Positions 1 through 6,954 of a stretch of 51,950 bases of DNA are shown piece by piece. The first letter of the stretch is position 1; every line of letters starts with the position of its first letter. This DNA comes from Desertibacillus haloalkaliphilus. Lineage in GTDB: Bacteria; Bacillota; Bacilli; Bacillales; KJ1-10-99. The stretch spans positions 1 to 51,950 of the forward strand of contig NZ_JAHPIV010000023.1 in assembly GCF_019039105.1 (NCBI RefSeq), in the 5' to 3' direction. The notes below the pieces were generated by a model that saw only the letters and a program-made list of their open reading frames with translations, was not told the origin of the DNA and did no database searches. The position numbers were made by a program, and so were the translations under genes.

Positions 1-69
1 GAATATAGAGCTAAAGCCGCTTAGGTCATTTTTATTATTTCCACTGTCTACTTGACAGGGGGCAGTTCA
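1..69 (+). mobile_element. 3' end of an IS3-family (IS150-like) insertion sequence, partial
   Basis: The first 24 bases read in frame as EYRAKAA followed by TAG. That matches the usual C-terminus of IS3/IS150-group OrfB transposases (typically ...SPVEYR.KAA). About 45 bp later the sequence ends in an IR-like terminus which, read inward, starts TGAACTGCCCCC and continues with AAGTAGACAGT. Other Bacillus IS150-type ends have the same TGAACTG.CCCC...GACA layout. Only the right end lies in the window, so the rest of the element and its activity cannot be judged. The family call is from memory of such termini. Confidence 0.6.
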
Positions 70-334
70 TTTTGTCCTAGCCTCGAAGCCATTGCCAATC
101 GTTTAACTAGTTTTGTCCCGCCCCCATTGTTCTACATAAAGTTAGTCGACCGACTACGCTACGACTAATCCTCTCTTTACAAGTTTCCTAATCGTCTTTA
201 TAATCCCCAAGGCCCTCAATATGCATAACTACCACCCCATATCACTATGATTCATAATCAATCATCCATCACATATTTAATCCAATCCACCTTAAATAAT
301 CTGACTTTCAATATCTAATTTCAATATAAATTAC
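70..334. other. Intergenic stretch next to the IS end, no convincing gene
   Basis: On the minus strand this stretch holds two copies of a G-rich motif, GGACAAAA preceded by GGCTA or GGGCG (near 70-86 and 104-118). A related motif recurs near 37882 and at 51873-51886. On the minus strand a 12-codon frame (226 to 188, MHIEGLGDYKDD) follows GGGGTGG with 5 nt spacing; it is too short to call a gene. The stretch may be the remains of a Fur-controlled leftward gene lost around the IS. Confidence 0.35.
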
Positions 335-350
335 AATGATTTTCATTATC
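335..350. promoter_or_regulatory. Fur-box-like palindrome without an evident target gene
   Basis: The sequence AATGATTTTCATTATC differs at two positions from the core of the classic Fur consensus (AATGATAATCATTATC). It lies beyond the terminator of the YlaN-like gene, so it does not serve that gene. Any leftward target would lie in 1-334, where no real reading frame remains. Rightward transcription would run antisense into the YlaN-like gene. Confidence 0.5.
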
Positions 351-381
351 GTTTTTTTCAAAAGTTTCTATATGTAATACA

Positions 382-421
382 AAAAATCCCTCTTCTACAG
401 CCTCTTCTCTGTAAAAGGGGA
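382..421 (-). terminator. Intrinsic terminator of the YlaN-like gene
   Basis: On the minus strand, CCCCTTTTACAG pairs imperfectly with CTGTAGAAGAGGG around a short loop, followed by ATTTTTTG. It lies about 50 nt beyond the stop codon at 470. Confidence 0.75.
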
Positions 422-469
422 TAATTGAAAATCTCGAAGTATTTGCATAGGAATTTCCTGCAAACCAAA

Positions 470-739
470 TCAAGCAATCGTTAAGTGTTGTTGTAACTTC
501 TTTTCTAGGTCAGCTAATAGATCCTTCCCTTCCTGTTCATTTACTAAGTTTAGACGAGTAATAAATTCAACAGTCTTTGAAAATCCATAGATATGCGTAT
601 CTAACACTTCTTCATAGACTGGACACGTTGAGACATTTAAACTTCCTGCTTGTGCCTTTATCAAACTTTCTATTTTATTTGCCTCTTCTAAAAGTAACTC
701 TAATGCTACGGCTTTAATTGGGACATTAGATTTTGCCAA
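470..739 (-). CDS. YlaN-like (DUF1507/UPF0358) protein, Fur-box-associated paralogue
   Basis: An 89-residue soluble protein of the YlaN family. The family core is clear: the CPVYEEVLDTHIYGFSK segment, then V.F..RL.LV....GKDLL..LE near the C-terminus. B. subtilis YlaN is about the same length, and published work links YlaN to ferrous iron and to Fur function. I place the start at the TTG at 739, because GGGGGGAG lies 5 nt upstream and it gives the family length; an in-frame ATG at 760 has no Shine-Dalgarno. A Fur-box-like palindrome overlaps the promoter about 100 bp upstream. Bacilli normally carry ylaN near ylaL/ftsW, so this is probably a second, iron-controlled copy. Family call is firm, role inferred. 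Confidence 0.8.
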   Translation of the reverse strand: MAKSNVPIKAVALELLLEEANKIESLIKAQAGSLNVSTCPVYEEVLDTHIYGFSKTVEFITRLNLVNEQEGKDLLADLEKKLQQHLTIA

Positions 740-828
740 GCCATCTCCCCCCTCATCCATGCTACTGGTTATACGTTTATTCTGGCACTGTATTTTATGA
801 ATTGAATTTATATGTAGGCTCTCTGTTT

Positions 829-857
829 ACTATATAATAATTGAAAGTAATTATCAA
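829..857 (-). promoter_or_regulatory. Promoter with Fur box for the YlaN-like gene
   Basis: On the minus strand, TTGATA (857-852) and TATAGT (834-829) are separated by 17 bp. A Fur-type palindrome at 842-856 (TGATAATTACTTTCA on the minus strand) matches TGATAATNATTATCA at all but two positions and overlaps the -35 and spacer, where a repressor would block polymerase. Confidence 0.6.
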
Positions 858-914
858 TATCACTAATAGTTTCTTGTAGCTTGCTCGTAATCTATCCTTA
901 TAGAAAGACCAACG

Positions 915-941
915 TAAAAAAGCAGGTATCTTTACCTGCTT
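915..941 (-). terminator. Intrinsic terminator after DUF2325 gene and mini-ORF
   Basis: AGCAGGTA pairs perfectly with TACCTGCT around a 4-nt loop, followed on the minus strand by TTTTTTACG. It begins 3 nt after the stop of the 18-codon frame at 944-1000, so DUF2325 and that frame would share one transcript. Confidence 0.8.
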
Positions 942-943
942 CA

Positions 944-1000
944 TTAAAACCATTTTAATGACAACATGCCTACTTTCAAACCAATTCTTACGTATTTCAT
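944..1000 (-). CDS. Possible 18-residue basic peptide in the Fur-linked transcript
   Basis: The frame encodes MKYVRIGLKVGMLSLKWF and stops just before the terminator hairpin. GGACGGAG lies 6 nt before the ATG, a good ribosome site at optimal spacing. The peptide carries a net charge near +4 with evenly spaced hydrophobic residues, so it could form an amphipathic helix. It starts about 80 nt after the DUF2325 stop. B. subtilis is known to make very short, basic, Fur-controlled proteins (FbpA, FbpB, FbpC), but I see no clear sequence match to them. The case rests on the ribosome site, position and composition; a chance frame this short is quite possible. Confidence 0.3.
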   Translation of the reverse strand: MKYVRIGLKVGMLSLKWF

Positions 1001-1080
1001 TTTATACTCCGTCCAAGTCCTGCATCATCAAATTATTTCATATTTATCACTTGTTTCCTTCGCATATAAACTTGCTTCGG

Positions 1081-1386
1081 TTAACAATTCTCCCTATCAC
1101 AACTGGCAGTACACTTTCCTATTGCTTGATAAATCGAACACCATGACCGTTTCGCATAACAAATCGGAACATCTTGTTCCCCTGCCTTCTTTTTGACAAC
1201 TGAGGTTAGGTTATGGTTGATATAGTCTGTCAATATTAGGATAAGATCAACATGAGAAGGAATCGCCCTCTTAACCATCTGTACTTTTCGTCCACTTACA
1301 TGTTCAACCTGTTCAAACCCCAACTGATTTAATTTTTTTGGTATTGAGCCTAAATGATCCGCCCCTACGATTAATAACGATTGCAT
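1081..1386 (-). CDS. DUF2325 domain protein, Fur-box-associated
   Basis: A 101-residue protein matching the DUF2325 family: N-terminal LLIVGADHLGSIP segment, HVSGRK near residue 30, then HVDLILILTDYINHN. The fold is probably a small Rossmann-like domain. The C-terminus carries four cysteines (in SWCSIY, GKCTASC and ENC), a possible metal or redox cluster. The start has AGGGGGGCG upstream of ATG. A near-perfect Fur-type palindrome lies 73 bp upstream. The gene faces the same way as the YlaN-like gene but has its own promoter and terminator. The biochemical role of this family is not known to me; iron control is inferred from the upstream site. Confidence 0.75.
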   Translation of the reverse strand: MQSLLIVGADHLGSIPKKLNQLGFEQVEHVSGRKVQMVKRAIPSHVDLILILTDYINHNLTSVVKKKAGEQDVPICYAKRSWCSIYQAIGKCTASCDRENC

Positions 1387-1458
1387 AATTCGCCCCCCTA
1401 TTTGTGATGTATTAAAACTGCCCTTTAAATGATATTTATTCTCATCTACTATTCTAAT

Positions 1459-1473
1459 TGATATTGATTATCA
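1459..1473. promoter_or_regulatory. Fur box upstream of the DUF2325 gene
   Basis: TGATATTGATTATCA matches the TGATAATNATTATCA Fur consensus at every specified position but one. On the minus strand it overlaps a plausible promoter: TTGACG, 18 bp, TAGAAT. It is the best of the three Fur-like palindromes in the first 1.5 kb. Confidence 0.65.
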
Positions 1474-1549
1474 ACGTCAATGGTTATTTTGTGACAATTA
1501 AAATAACTTAGTATTACCTAAACCGATGCTCTTCTACCCCAAAACAAAC

Positions 1550-1590
1550 AAAAAAGCAACAAATTCCAAGATCGTAATCAAGGAATTGCT
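1550..1590 (-). terminator. Intrinsic terminator of the zinc lipoprotein gene
   Basis: On the minus strand AGCAATTCCTTG pairs with CTTGGAATTTGTTGCT, followed by TTTTTTG. It begins 40 nt after the stop codon at 1630. Confidence 0.8.
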
Positions 1591-1629
1591 GCCTCTCTGT
1601 TAATTATAAAGATGTTACGTATTGATTTA

Positions 1630-2772
1630 TTACTGAAGTGCCGTTCGCAATGATTCGATATTACTTCTCATTAAACTAAAGTAGTCTTCATCATTGTCAA
1701 TATCCTCTTGAACTAGAGCTTCAAGATTATGAAGATCAAGGGCTTCAGCACCAACTTCTTCTTGAACAACCTCTGCTACTTGAGTCGTAATATTTTGTTC
1801 AAATAAAATGTAGTTAATATTATTATCATTCGCAAAATCAATAATTCCTTCTAACTGCTTTGCAGATGGCTCATTTGTCGGTGATAATCCAGTAATCCCC
1901 ATCTGTTGTAATCCATAACGCTCTTCCCAATAGCCAAAGCCTGCATGAGAAACGATAAATGTGTTTTTAGAAGCTTCATCGACCATCTCTTGGAACTCTT
2001 GATCTAATCCTTCTAATTCTTCTTTGACTACCTCAAAGTTCGCTTGAAATTCCTCTGCTGCTTCTGGCAATAGTTCTACTAATGCATCTTTTATATTTTC
2101 CGCTACTTGGATCGATAAAATTGGATCTAACCAAATATGTGGGTCTCCATCTCCATGATCATGGTTGTGACCGTCATCACCTTCGTGGTTATGCTCTTCC
2201 TCATGACCTTGATCTTCATGCTCATGTCCATGATCATGATCTTCCTCATGACTGTGCTCTTCATGCTCATGTCCGTGATCATGATCTTCCTCATGACCTT
2301 GCTCTTCGTGCTCATGTCCGTGATCATGATCTTCCTCATGACCTTGCTCTTCATGCTCATGTCCGTGATCATGGTCATAAGCAATTAAATCAATACCTTC
2401 TGATGCTTTAACAACGAGAAGCTCTTCACCTACAGAATCAATGACAGCATCCGCAAATCCTTCCATTCCGATGCCATTATAGAAGAATGCATCTGATTCC
2501 GCAATATCAACCATTGTTTGAGGTGTAGGCTCAAATGTATGCGCATCTCCCCCAACAGGCACAACATTGGTTACATTAACATAATCGCCACCAATTTTCT
2601 TTGTGAAATCCTCCAATGGAAAAATCGTTGTGAAAATATCTAACGTTTCATTAGACGTCTCCTCTTCATTTTCATTTGTCTCGCTTGCATCTTCTTGTTG
2701 GTTTCCACATGCAGCAAGAAATGATGATAACACAATAATAATTGCAAAAAAGAAACTAGCTTTAACCTTCAT
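1630..2772 (-). CDS. Zinc ABC transporter substrate-binding lipoprotein (ZnuA/AdcA type)
   Basis: An extracytoplasmic zinc-binding lipoprotein, 380 residues from the ATG at 2772, chosen because AAAGGGG precedes it; an upstream in-frame start lacks such a site. Residues 1-22 form a signal peptide ending in the lipobox LAAC (Cys22). Cluster A-I features follow: IFPLEDFTKKIGGD, then GGDAHTFEP with the expected Zn ligand His78. Residues 133-192 are a His/Glu/Asp-rich loop of four 15-residue repeats, followed by PHIWLDP (ligand His212) and SHAGFGYW. Two Zur-type palindromes precede the gene. No membrane or ATPase gene lies nearby, so its ABC partner must be elsewhere. The call as a zinc receptor is firm; ZnuA versus AdcA naming is not. 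Confidence 0.9.
   Translation of the reverse strand: MKVKASFFFAIIIVLSSFLAACGNQQEDASETNENEEETSNETLDIFTTIFPLEDFTKKIGGDYVNVTNVVPVGGDAHTFEPTPQTMVDIAESDAFFYNGIGMEGFADAVIDSVGEELLVVKASEGIDLIAYDHDHGHEHEEQGHEEDHDHGHEHEEQGHEEDHDHGHEHEEHSHEEDHDHGHEHEDQGHEEEHNHEGDDGHNHDHGDGDPHIWLDPILSIQVAENIKDALVELLPEAAEEFQANFEVVKEELEGLDQEFQEMVDEASKNTFIVSHAGFGYWEERYGLQQMGITGLSPTNEPSAKQLEGIIDFANDNNINYILFEQNITTQVAEVVQEEVGAEALDLHNLEALVQEDIDNDEDYFSLMRSNIESLRTALQ
2197..2376 (-). repeat. Four 45-bp tandem repeats coding the His-rich loop
   Basis: The repeat encodes four units of DHDHGHEHEEQGHEE, with small changes in units 3 and 4, then a degenerate tail. The near-identical DNA copies point to recent slippage or recombination. 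Such loops in ZnuA-type proteins are thought to collect zinc. The opposite-strand frames over this block are artefacts of the repeat. Confidence 0.9.
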
Positions 2773-2785
2773 CAAATAACCCCTT

Positions 2786-2848
2786 TCGTAATTGTTACGA
2801 TTTATCAATAATCAGAATTATATCGTAATCATTACGTTTTGTAAACAA
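2786..2848 (-). promoter_or_regulatory. Promoter with two Zur boxes for the zinc lipoprotein gene
   Basis: On the minus strand TTTACA (2845-2840), 17 bp, TATAAT (2822-2817). Between them lies TCGTAATCATTACG at 2823-2836, a near-exact match to the Bacillus Zur box (TCGTAATNATTACGA). A second palindrome, TCGTAATTGTTACGA at 2786-2800, sits between the promoter and the ribosome site. One site covers the promoter and the other the early transcript. Confidence 0.8.
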
Positions 2849-3272
2849 GAAATTACGATTTTAGCAAGGGCGAAGCGAATAGTCTAAAATTCTGTTCAAA
2901 TGGGCAATGTATCGTCTACATTGGTTTGGACTTTGTCGTTGCAACTACTCCACTGCGATTCGTAGTGTTTAATCCCTGCTATGGTTGGACAATTAAATAA
3001 CTAACATTTCAGTATATGTCTTGGCGTAGGTAATATTTGTGATAATTCTTGTATCAGCAATAAACCTTCAATATTTTTATGTTTTTGTTGTTTTCATACA
3101 AACACCAACACTGTCTTCCTTATGACATGGATACCATGAAGTAAAAATTGTCATGCTAAGGAATAAGGCAGAGTGTTATAGGAATCCATTTGGCATATTT
3201 GCTCTTACTTTTTAACCGACGTTGTTATTGGAGTCACACCGACTAAACCGTAGCGGGTAAGGAGGTATCCCG
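2849..3272. other. Divergent intergenic region; possible structured mgtE leader at 3107-3176
   Basis: Bases 3107-3122 (AACACTGTCTTCCTTA) can pair with 3157-3176 (TAAGGAA...AGTGTT). Inside, ATGACA (3122-3127) pairs with TGTCAT (3149-3154), and CATGG/CCATG make a 5-bp hairpin. No run of T follows, so it is not an ordinary terminator. The known M-box magnesium leader would be expected before mgtE, but its conserved sequence is not visible. The element may be a leader RNA or chance pairing. Confidence 0.3.
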
Positions 3273-4634
3273 ATGAGAAGATTAGATGATGAAGAGCGTG
3301 AGCAATACTTTGATCACATCATTCAATCACTAGATGAACAAAAGAAAGAAGCTTTTCGTGAAAGCTTTTTGGAACTTCACCCGACCGACCAAATGGAGCT
3401 CTTTCGGTCTTTAGATAAAACAAAACGGGCTCTTGTGTATCAATATGTAACAGCTGATGAATTTGCGGATATATTCCAAGGTTTTGAGCTAGATGAGCAA
3501 GAAGATTTCGTTTTAGAGTTAGAAGAAAATTATGCTGCAGAGATGTTTAACCAGATGCATGCCGATGATATTGCCGACTTTTTAAGTGAACTTAACGAAC
3601 CACATGCAAAGGCAATACTAAATGCAATGGATAAAGATGAAGCCGATGATGTAAAAGAACTCCTTTCTTATGAACAAGAAACAGCTGGCGCGATTATGAC
3701 TAAGGAATATATATCCATTAGGGCAACTAATACGGCTTCTGACGTCATCGAACTCCTTCGCCAAGAAGGACCGAATGCTGAAACGATTTATTATCTTTAT
3801 GTCGTTGACGATAAAGATAAACTGGTAGGTGTTGTCTCATTACGTGATCTAATCATCGCCTCCACCGAAGAAAAGGTTGAGAAATTAATGAGTTCACGTG
3901 TTGTTTCTGTTGAAGTTCATACTGACCAAGAAGAGGTCGCTAAAATTATTCGTGATTATGACTTTCTGGCCGCACCCGTTGTTACGAGTACAAATGAATT
4001 GATTGGAATCATCACCGTCGATGATGTCATTGATGTTATCGAAGAAGAAACAACTGAAGATGTTGGTGAAATTAGTGCTGCAAGAGGGGCTACTGACGTT
4101 AATGTTAGTGCATTCACCGCTGCAAAAAAGCGTGCCCCTTGGATTATTTTATTAATGTTCTTTGGTTTAATTACTGCCGAAGTGATTGGTCAATTTGAAG
4201 AAACACTTGAAGCGATTGTATTACTCGCTGTATTTATTCCATTGATTATGGACTCTGCTGGAAATACAGGGACGCAATCTCTGGCAGTAATGGTTCGTGC
4301 GTTAGCCACAGGATCTTTTGAAAAGAAAGGGCTGTTGAATACGATTAAGCGTGAATTTGGTACAGGTCTTATGCTTGGCATCATCTGTGCTGTTGTGTTA
4401 ATGATTCTTGTTCCGTTATTATACGATAGTTATATGTTAGCCTTCATCGTAGGAATATCACTATTTTTAACGTTAAGCGTTGCAACAATCATAGGCGCTG
4501 TTGTACCTGTAATCATTACAAAATTAAAATTAGACCCTGCAATCGCTTCAGGTCCATTTATTACGACCGTAAATGATATTTTAGGCTTACTCATTTATTT
4601 TTCAATCGCAACCTCACTTCTTCAATACTTATAA
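3273..4634 (+). CDS. mgtE: MgtE-family magnesium channel/transporter
   Basis: Membrane Mg2+ channel, 453 residues, the normal family length. Layout is typical: an acidic N-domain of helical repeats (about 20-125), two CBS domains (about 135-260) around the MTKEYISI and MSSRVVSV motifs, and five membrane helices from about 290 to the end. The NTGTQSLAVMVRALA segment is the conserved pore signature. In the family, Mg2+ bound between the N and CBS domains closes the pore. The start has AAGGAGG 7 nt upstream. It is transcribed alone, divergent from the zinc lipoprotein gene, with its own terminator. The long upstream region may hold a leader element. Confidence 0.95.
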   Translation: MRRLDDEEREQYFDHIIQSLDEQKKEAFRESFLELHPTDQMELFRSLDKTKRALVYQYVTADEFADIFQGFELDEQEDFVLELEENYAAEMFNQMHADDIADFLSELNEPHAKAILNAMDKDEADDVKELLSYEQETAGAIMTKEYISIRATNTASDVIELLRQEGPNAETIYYLYVVDDKDKLVGVVSLRDLIIASTEEKVEKLMSSRVVSVEVHTDQEEVAKIIRDYDFLAAPVVTSTNELIGIITVDDVIDVIEEETTEDVGEISAARGATDVNVSAFTAAKKRAPWIILLMFFGLITAEVIGQFEETLEAIVLLAVFIPLIMDSAGNTGTQSLAVMVRALATGSFEKKGLLNTIKREFGTGLMLGIICAVVLMILVPLLYDSYMLAFIVGISLFLTLSVATIIGAVVPVIITKLKLDPAIASGPFITTVNDILGLLIYFSIATSLLQYL

Positions 4635-4646
4635 CCCTATAATATA

Positions 4647-4677
4647 GGGGCTGTTCCATTAGTGACAGCCCTTTATT
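4647..4677 (+). terminator. Terminator after mgtE
   Basis: GGGCTGT pairs with GACAGCCC around a 9-nt loop, followed by TTTATTGTT. The T-run is short but the stem is GC-rich. Confidence 0.65.
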
Positions 4678-4715
4678 GTTGGATTCATTTCCACTAAACT
4701 TCGCTTGACTCTAAA

Positions 4716-5696
4716 TTAACCTAAGACTAGACGTTGAAATGATTGTTCAATTTCAGTTGCATCAATCGAGTGACCGATAATAATGATGCATGGTGCTAGT
4801 TTTTTTTGATCAATACGGCTAATTGATAGCTGATTTGAGGAAAATTGAAATTGAAAATAACCCGGTGTTTCTTTTAATTGGATCATTCCTTTTGCACGGA
4901 TGACATGTTCCGGCAATCCCTTTAACCACTTCTCTAAGTTCGTCCGATCTAAAACGGGGGGAGTATCAATTTTTATCGTCTGAAAAACATGGTGATCATG
5001 ATCATGGTGGTGGTGACTCGAATGGTCCTTGTGCTGAGGATCTCCATCAACCGTTTTCGTTATCACCCTCGGTTTTAAAATTTCTTCAACATCAACATCA
5101 CCATAAGAGGTTTCAAAAATCGAGACACGCTCATTATCTACAGTGCTTCTTACTTTTTTACGTACTTTAACTAATTTTGCAGCGGAAATTAAATCGACTT
5201 TATTTAAAAGAATAAGTGTCCCATTGGTTAGCTGTTGTTTGAGTACGGTACGGATTTCTTTTGAACTTGAAAAAATACTTTGGTATTCGAGGTAATGACT
5301 CGCATCGATCAAACTAACAATCGATTTTAATTCAAGCTCTTCAAATAAAGCTGGTGAAGTGATTGCCTCGACAATCTCCCTTGGATTGGCTACTCCAGTT
5401 CCTTCTATAAGTAATGCATCTGGTCGTTCATGATCGTTGACAGTTGTTATGAACGTTTCTAACTCCTTCGTCAAATCTTCTCGAATTGTACAACAAATGC
5501 ATCCATTCAGCATTTCAAGTAATGGTTCATTTTCAAATAAATCTCTTTCTACATTTACCTCACCTAATTCATTTAAAACAATGCCTGGGGTCATGTTCTT
5601 TTCCTTTAATTCTTTAAGAACTTTCATTAGTACAGTTGTTTTACCACTGCCTAAGAAGCCAGTAATTAGATAGACTGGAATCTTTTTTTCTCCCAT
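4716..5696 (-). CDS. CobW/COG0523 GTPase, putative metal chaperone
   Basis: A cytoplasmic G3E GTPase of 326 residues. Visible motifs are the Walker A GFLGSGKTT near residue 13, the metal-binding GCICCT motif near residue 65 that defines the family, and the guanine-specificity motif NKVDL. A His-rich stretch (about residues 227-240, HSSHHHHDHDHH) and a C-terminal CobW domain complete it. COG0523 proteins with such tails often handle zinc under scarcity (family knowledge). I chose the ATG at 5696, 7 nt after GGAGG, over a GTG one codon upstream. It is divergent from the permease gene at 5871. No clear Zur box is visible in the 174-bp gap, so metal control here is unproven. Confidence 0.88.
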   Translation of the reverse strand: MGEKKIPVYLITGFLGSGKTTVLMKVLKELKEKNMTPGIVLNELGEVNVERDLFENEPLLEMLNGCICCTIREDLTKELETFITTVNDHERPDALLIEGTGVANPREIVEAITSPALFEELELKSIVSLIDASHYLEYQSIFSSSKEIRTVLKQQLTNGTLILLNKVDLISAAKLVKVRKKVRSTVDNERVSIFETSYGDVDVEEILKPRVITKTVDGDPQHKDHSSHHHHDHDHHVFQTIKIDTPPVLDRTNLEKWLKGLPEHVIRAKGMIQLKETPGYFQFQFSSNQLSISRIDQKKLAPCIIIIGHSIDATEIEQSFQRLVLG

Positions 5697-5870
5697 CACT
5701 ATGCCTCCATATGTAATGACTTGTGATTATAATGCTTTTACGTTACCATACGGGTAGACTTTTCACAAATCAGAACGATTATTATTTATTTCCATCATTC
5801 TATCACTTAAATATGTGATAAAATACTAGAGTTATTACTATTATTTAAGGATAGGAGATTACCGCTTACA

Positions 5871-6902
5871 ATGAAATTAAAAGAGTCTCTTTCTTCCGTA
5901 ACGAAAGACTTGATTGGCTTACTGTTGTTAATCGTCTTTTTAATTTTGTTTTTTAATATTGACTATTTTAAAGATCAAGAAGCGTTTAACTCGATCCCAC
6001 AAGCATGGTTAAATGTGAATACGATCTTTTTAAGTATTGTCATTGAGGCGATTCCATTTATTTTATTAGGCGTCTTTTTTTCATCGCTGATTCAAATTTA
6101 TGTTTCCGAGGAAACAATTCAACGGTACTTGCCTCGTAATGCTTTGTCTGCTTTAGTCCCAGCAGCTGTTTTAGGGGCCATTTTTCCGATTTGTGAATGT
6201 GCGATCGTTCCCGTTGTTCGCCGTTTAATAAAAAAAGGGATGCCGCTTCATATTGGTGTCGTCTTTCTAGTTGCAGCACCGATTTTAAACCCTATTGTCG
6301 CAGCGTCTACGTACTTCGCATTTAGAAATGATTTATCCGTTCTTTATTCACGAATGGGGCTTGCTTTTGTACTGGCTATTCTGATTGGTGCGATTTTATA
6401 TCTCATCTTTAAGAATAGCGATCAATTAAAATGGAGTACGGAGGAACTTATCGGAAAACAAAAGGGCGCTACTAGTCAAGTACCTGTTAGACAAATGAAT
6501 CGCTTTAAACAAATGTTCTATCATGCGTCCGATGAATTCTTTTTAATGGGTAAATACTTGATTGCCGGTGCTTTTATTGCATCCTTGTTTCAAACGTTCT
6601 TAGATCGAAACCTGCTAGCTGCAATCGGCTCAAATGAATGGTCATCGACAGCAGTCATGATGGCTTTTGCTTTTCTACTATCATTATGTTCGGAAGCTGA
6701 CGCGTTTGTTGCATCTTCATTTGGGAGTACATTTACGACCGGCTCTATCATTGCCTTTTTAGTCTATGGACCAATGCTAGATTTAAAAAACACCGTGATG
6801 CTATTTGCCTTTTTCAAAGCTAAATTTGTTATTACGTTTATGATTACTGTAACCGTTGTTGTTTTCGTCGCCATCATGGGGCTTCAATTCTTCATCCTTT
6901 AA
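5871..6902 (+). CDS. UPF0718 (DUF318) family permease, YcgR-like
   Basis: A 343-residue membrane protein with about eight predicted helices. It has the hallmark of this permease family: FPICECAIVPVVRR near residue 105, followed by GMPLHIGVVFLVAAPILNPIV. A second helical half follows, with LSLCSEADAFVASSF. Members are found with DUF1980 proteins (YcgQ) as here, 52 bp downstream, and a CobW GTPase gene is divergent. ArsP, an organoarsenical exporter, is a distant relative; the substrate in this group is unknown to me. The AGGAG site lies 13 nt before the ATG, somewhat far, so the exact start is less certain. Confidence 0.82.
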   Translation: MKLKESLSSVTKDLIGLLLLIVFLILFFNIDYFKDQEAFNSIPQAWLNVNTIFLSIVIEAIPFILLGVFFSSLIQIYVSEETIQRYLPRNALSALVPAAVLGAIFPICECAIVPVVRRLIKKGMPLHIGVVFLVAAPILNPIVAASTYFAFRNDLSVLYSRMGLAFVLAILIGAILYLIFKNSDQLKWSTEELIGKQKGATSQVPVRQMNRFKQMFYHASDEFFLMGKYLIAGAFIASLFQTFLDRNLLAAIGSNEWSSTAVMMAFAFLLSLCSEADAFVASSFGSTFTTGSIIAFLVYGPMLDLKNTVMLFAFFKAKFVITFMITVTVVVFVAIMGLQFFIL

Positions 6903-6954
6903 GTTATTGTTTTCTCTCAAATGAGAGCCCTGAAAAATAGAAAGGAGATTGTAG

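Noticed and set aside
422-470. 16-codon frame after the YlaN-like stop
   Set aside because: It has only a weak ribosome site and overlaps the terminator stem, so translation is unlikely.
2082-2411. Open frames opposite the His-rich repeat
   Set aside because: They exist because the 45-bp repeat lacks stops in other frames; they have no ribosome site and the composition is an echo of the repeat.
3000-3272. M-box magnesium riboswitch before mgtE
   Set aside because: The conserved blocks of that class could not be found by eye; only generic pairing is seen.
5700-5870. Zur box between the CobW and permease genes
   Set aside because: AT-rich stretches such as AACGATTATTATTT have only half of the palindrome, in contrast to the clear boxes at 2786-2836.
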